A stretch of DNA of 22,240 bases from a virus. The stretch lies in the IMG/VR virus record IMGVR_UViG_3300038466_000061, positions 1 through 22,240 of that record; one strand, given 5' to 3'. The notes under the pieces were generated by a model. It searched no databases, was not told the DNA's origin, and saw nothing but the letters and a program-made list of their open reading frames with translations. The translations under genes and the position numbers were made by a program. Below are positions 22,106 to 22,240 of this stretch, piece by piece. Within the stretch, counting starts at the first letter, position 1. Each line of letters starts with the position of its first letter.

Positions 22106-22240
22106 TTAGTTATCCTTAGAGGGAAACAGCATGGCCGCTGCCACATCAATAGTTTTGTCCACCAGTGGCGCCACTGCGGTAAGCGTTTCTGCCTGGCCTC
22201 CGGTCGATATCCCCTGTACGCCTTCAAAAGTTGTCTTGAT
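22106..22240 (-). CDS. C-terminal fragment of an unidentified phage protein
   Basis: An open frame enters from the right edge of the window and gives 44 residues ending in MLFPSKDN before a TAA stop at 22106-22108. The start lies outside the window. The fragment has no transmembrane stretch or motif that I recognise. It lies directly upstream of the TraR-like gene, in the zone where Mu-like phages keep lysis genes and small accessory genes, so a holin or another lysis-module protein is possible. Nothing in these residues proves that. About 60 bases separate it from the next gene, and I see no distinct signal in that gap. Confidence 0.55.
   Translation of the reverse strand: MKTTFEGVQGISTGGQAETLTAVAPLVDKTIDVAAAMLFPSKDN

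Overview
The window is the late (structural) half of a Mu-like transposable prophage. Every supportable gene is on the minus strand, so transcription runs from high to low coordinates. Genes are packed head to tail, mostly with 4-base ATGA overlaps or gaps under 50 bases. No host gene, transposase, repressor, tRNA, CRISPR array or insertion sequence is visible. The plus-strand reading frames look like shadows of these genes. The host cannot be read directly. A head gene that seems to need selenocysteine implies a selenium-using bacterium, and Desulfobacterota would fit; this is inference.

Layout in transcription order. 22240-21093 holds pre-head genes: the tail end of an unidentified gene, a TraR/DksA-type zinc finger, a one-helix membrane protein (Mu gp25 type) and a winged-helix-like protein (gp26 type). 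21096-12111 holds packaging and head genes: small and large terminase, portal, MuF-type minor head protein, protease I with an internally started scaffold, a probable decoration protein, major capsid protein T, a FluMu_N protein, gp36 and gpG. 12114-1079 holds tail genes: gp37, gp38, sheath, tube, gp41 and frameshifted gp41', tape measure, N, P, spike gp45, gp46, gp47, gp48, tail fibre and fibre assembly protein. 931-121 is a DNA adenine methylase in the place Mu uses for its modification gene mom. A large hairpin at 7-53 follows it.

The most striking observation is in the MuF gene. The frame conserved in this family continues through two UGA codons (16749-16747 and 16743-16741). They sit exactly where the family has its terminal Cys-x-Cys motif. 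A perfect 6-bp stem with a G-rich loop follows, with the same spacing to the second UGA as the SECIS element of E. coli fdhF. I read this as one 271-residue phage head protein carrying a Sec-Lys-Sec motif, which ordinary gene calling would split into two ORFs.

Other points: the methylase gene has a 7-A run that breaks its frame, and its ribosome binding site can form a 10-bp perfect duplex with a segment about 100 bases upstream, recalling masked translation of Mu mom. The major capsid gene encodes an N-terminal signal-peptide-like extension. EF-hand-like loops occur in two neighbouring neck proteins.
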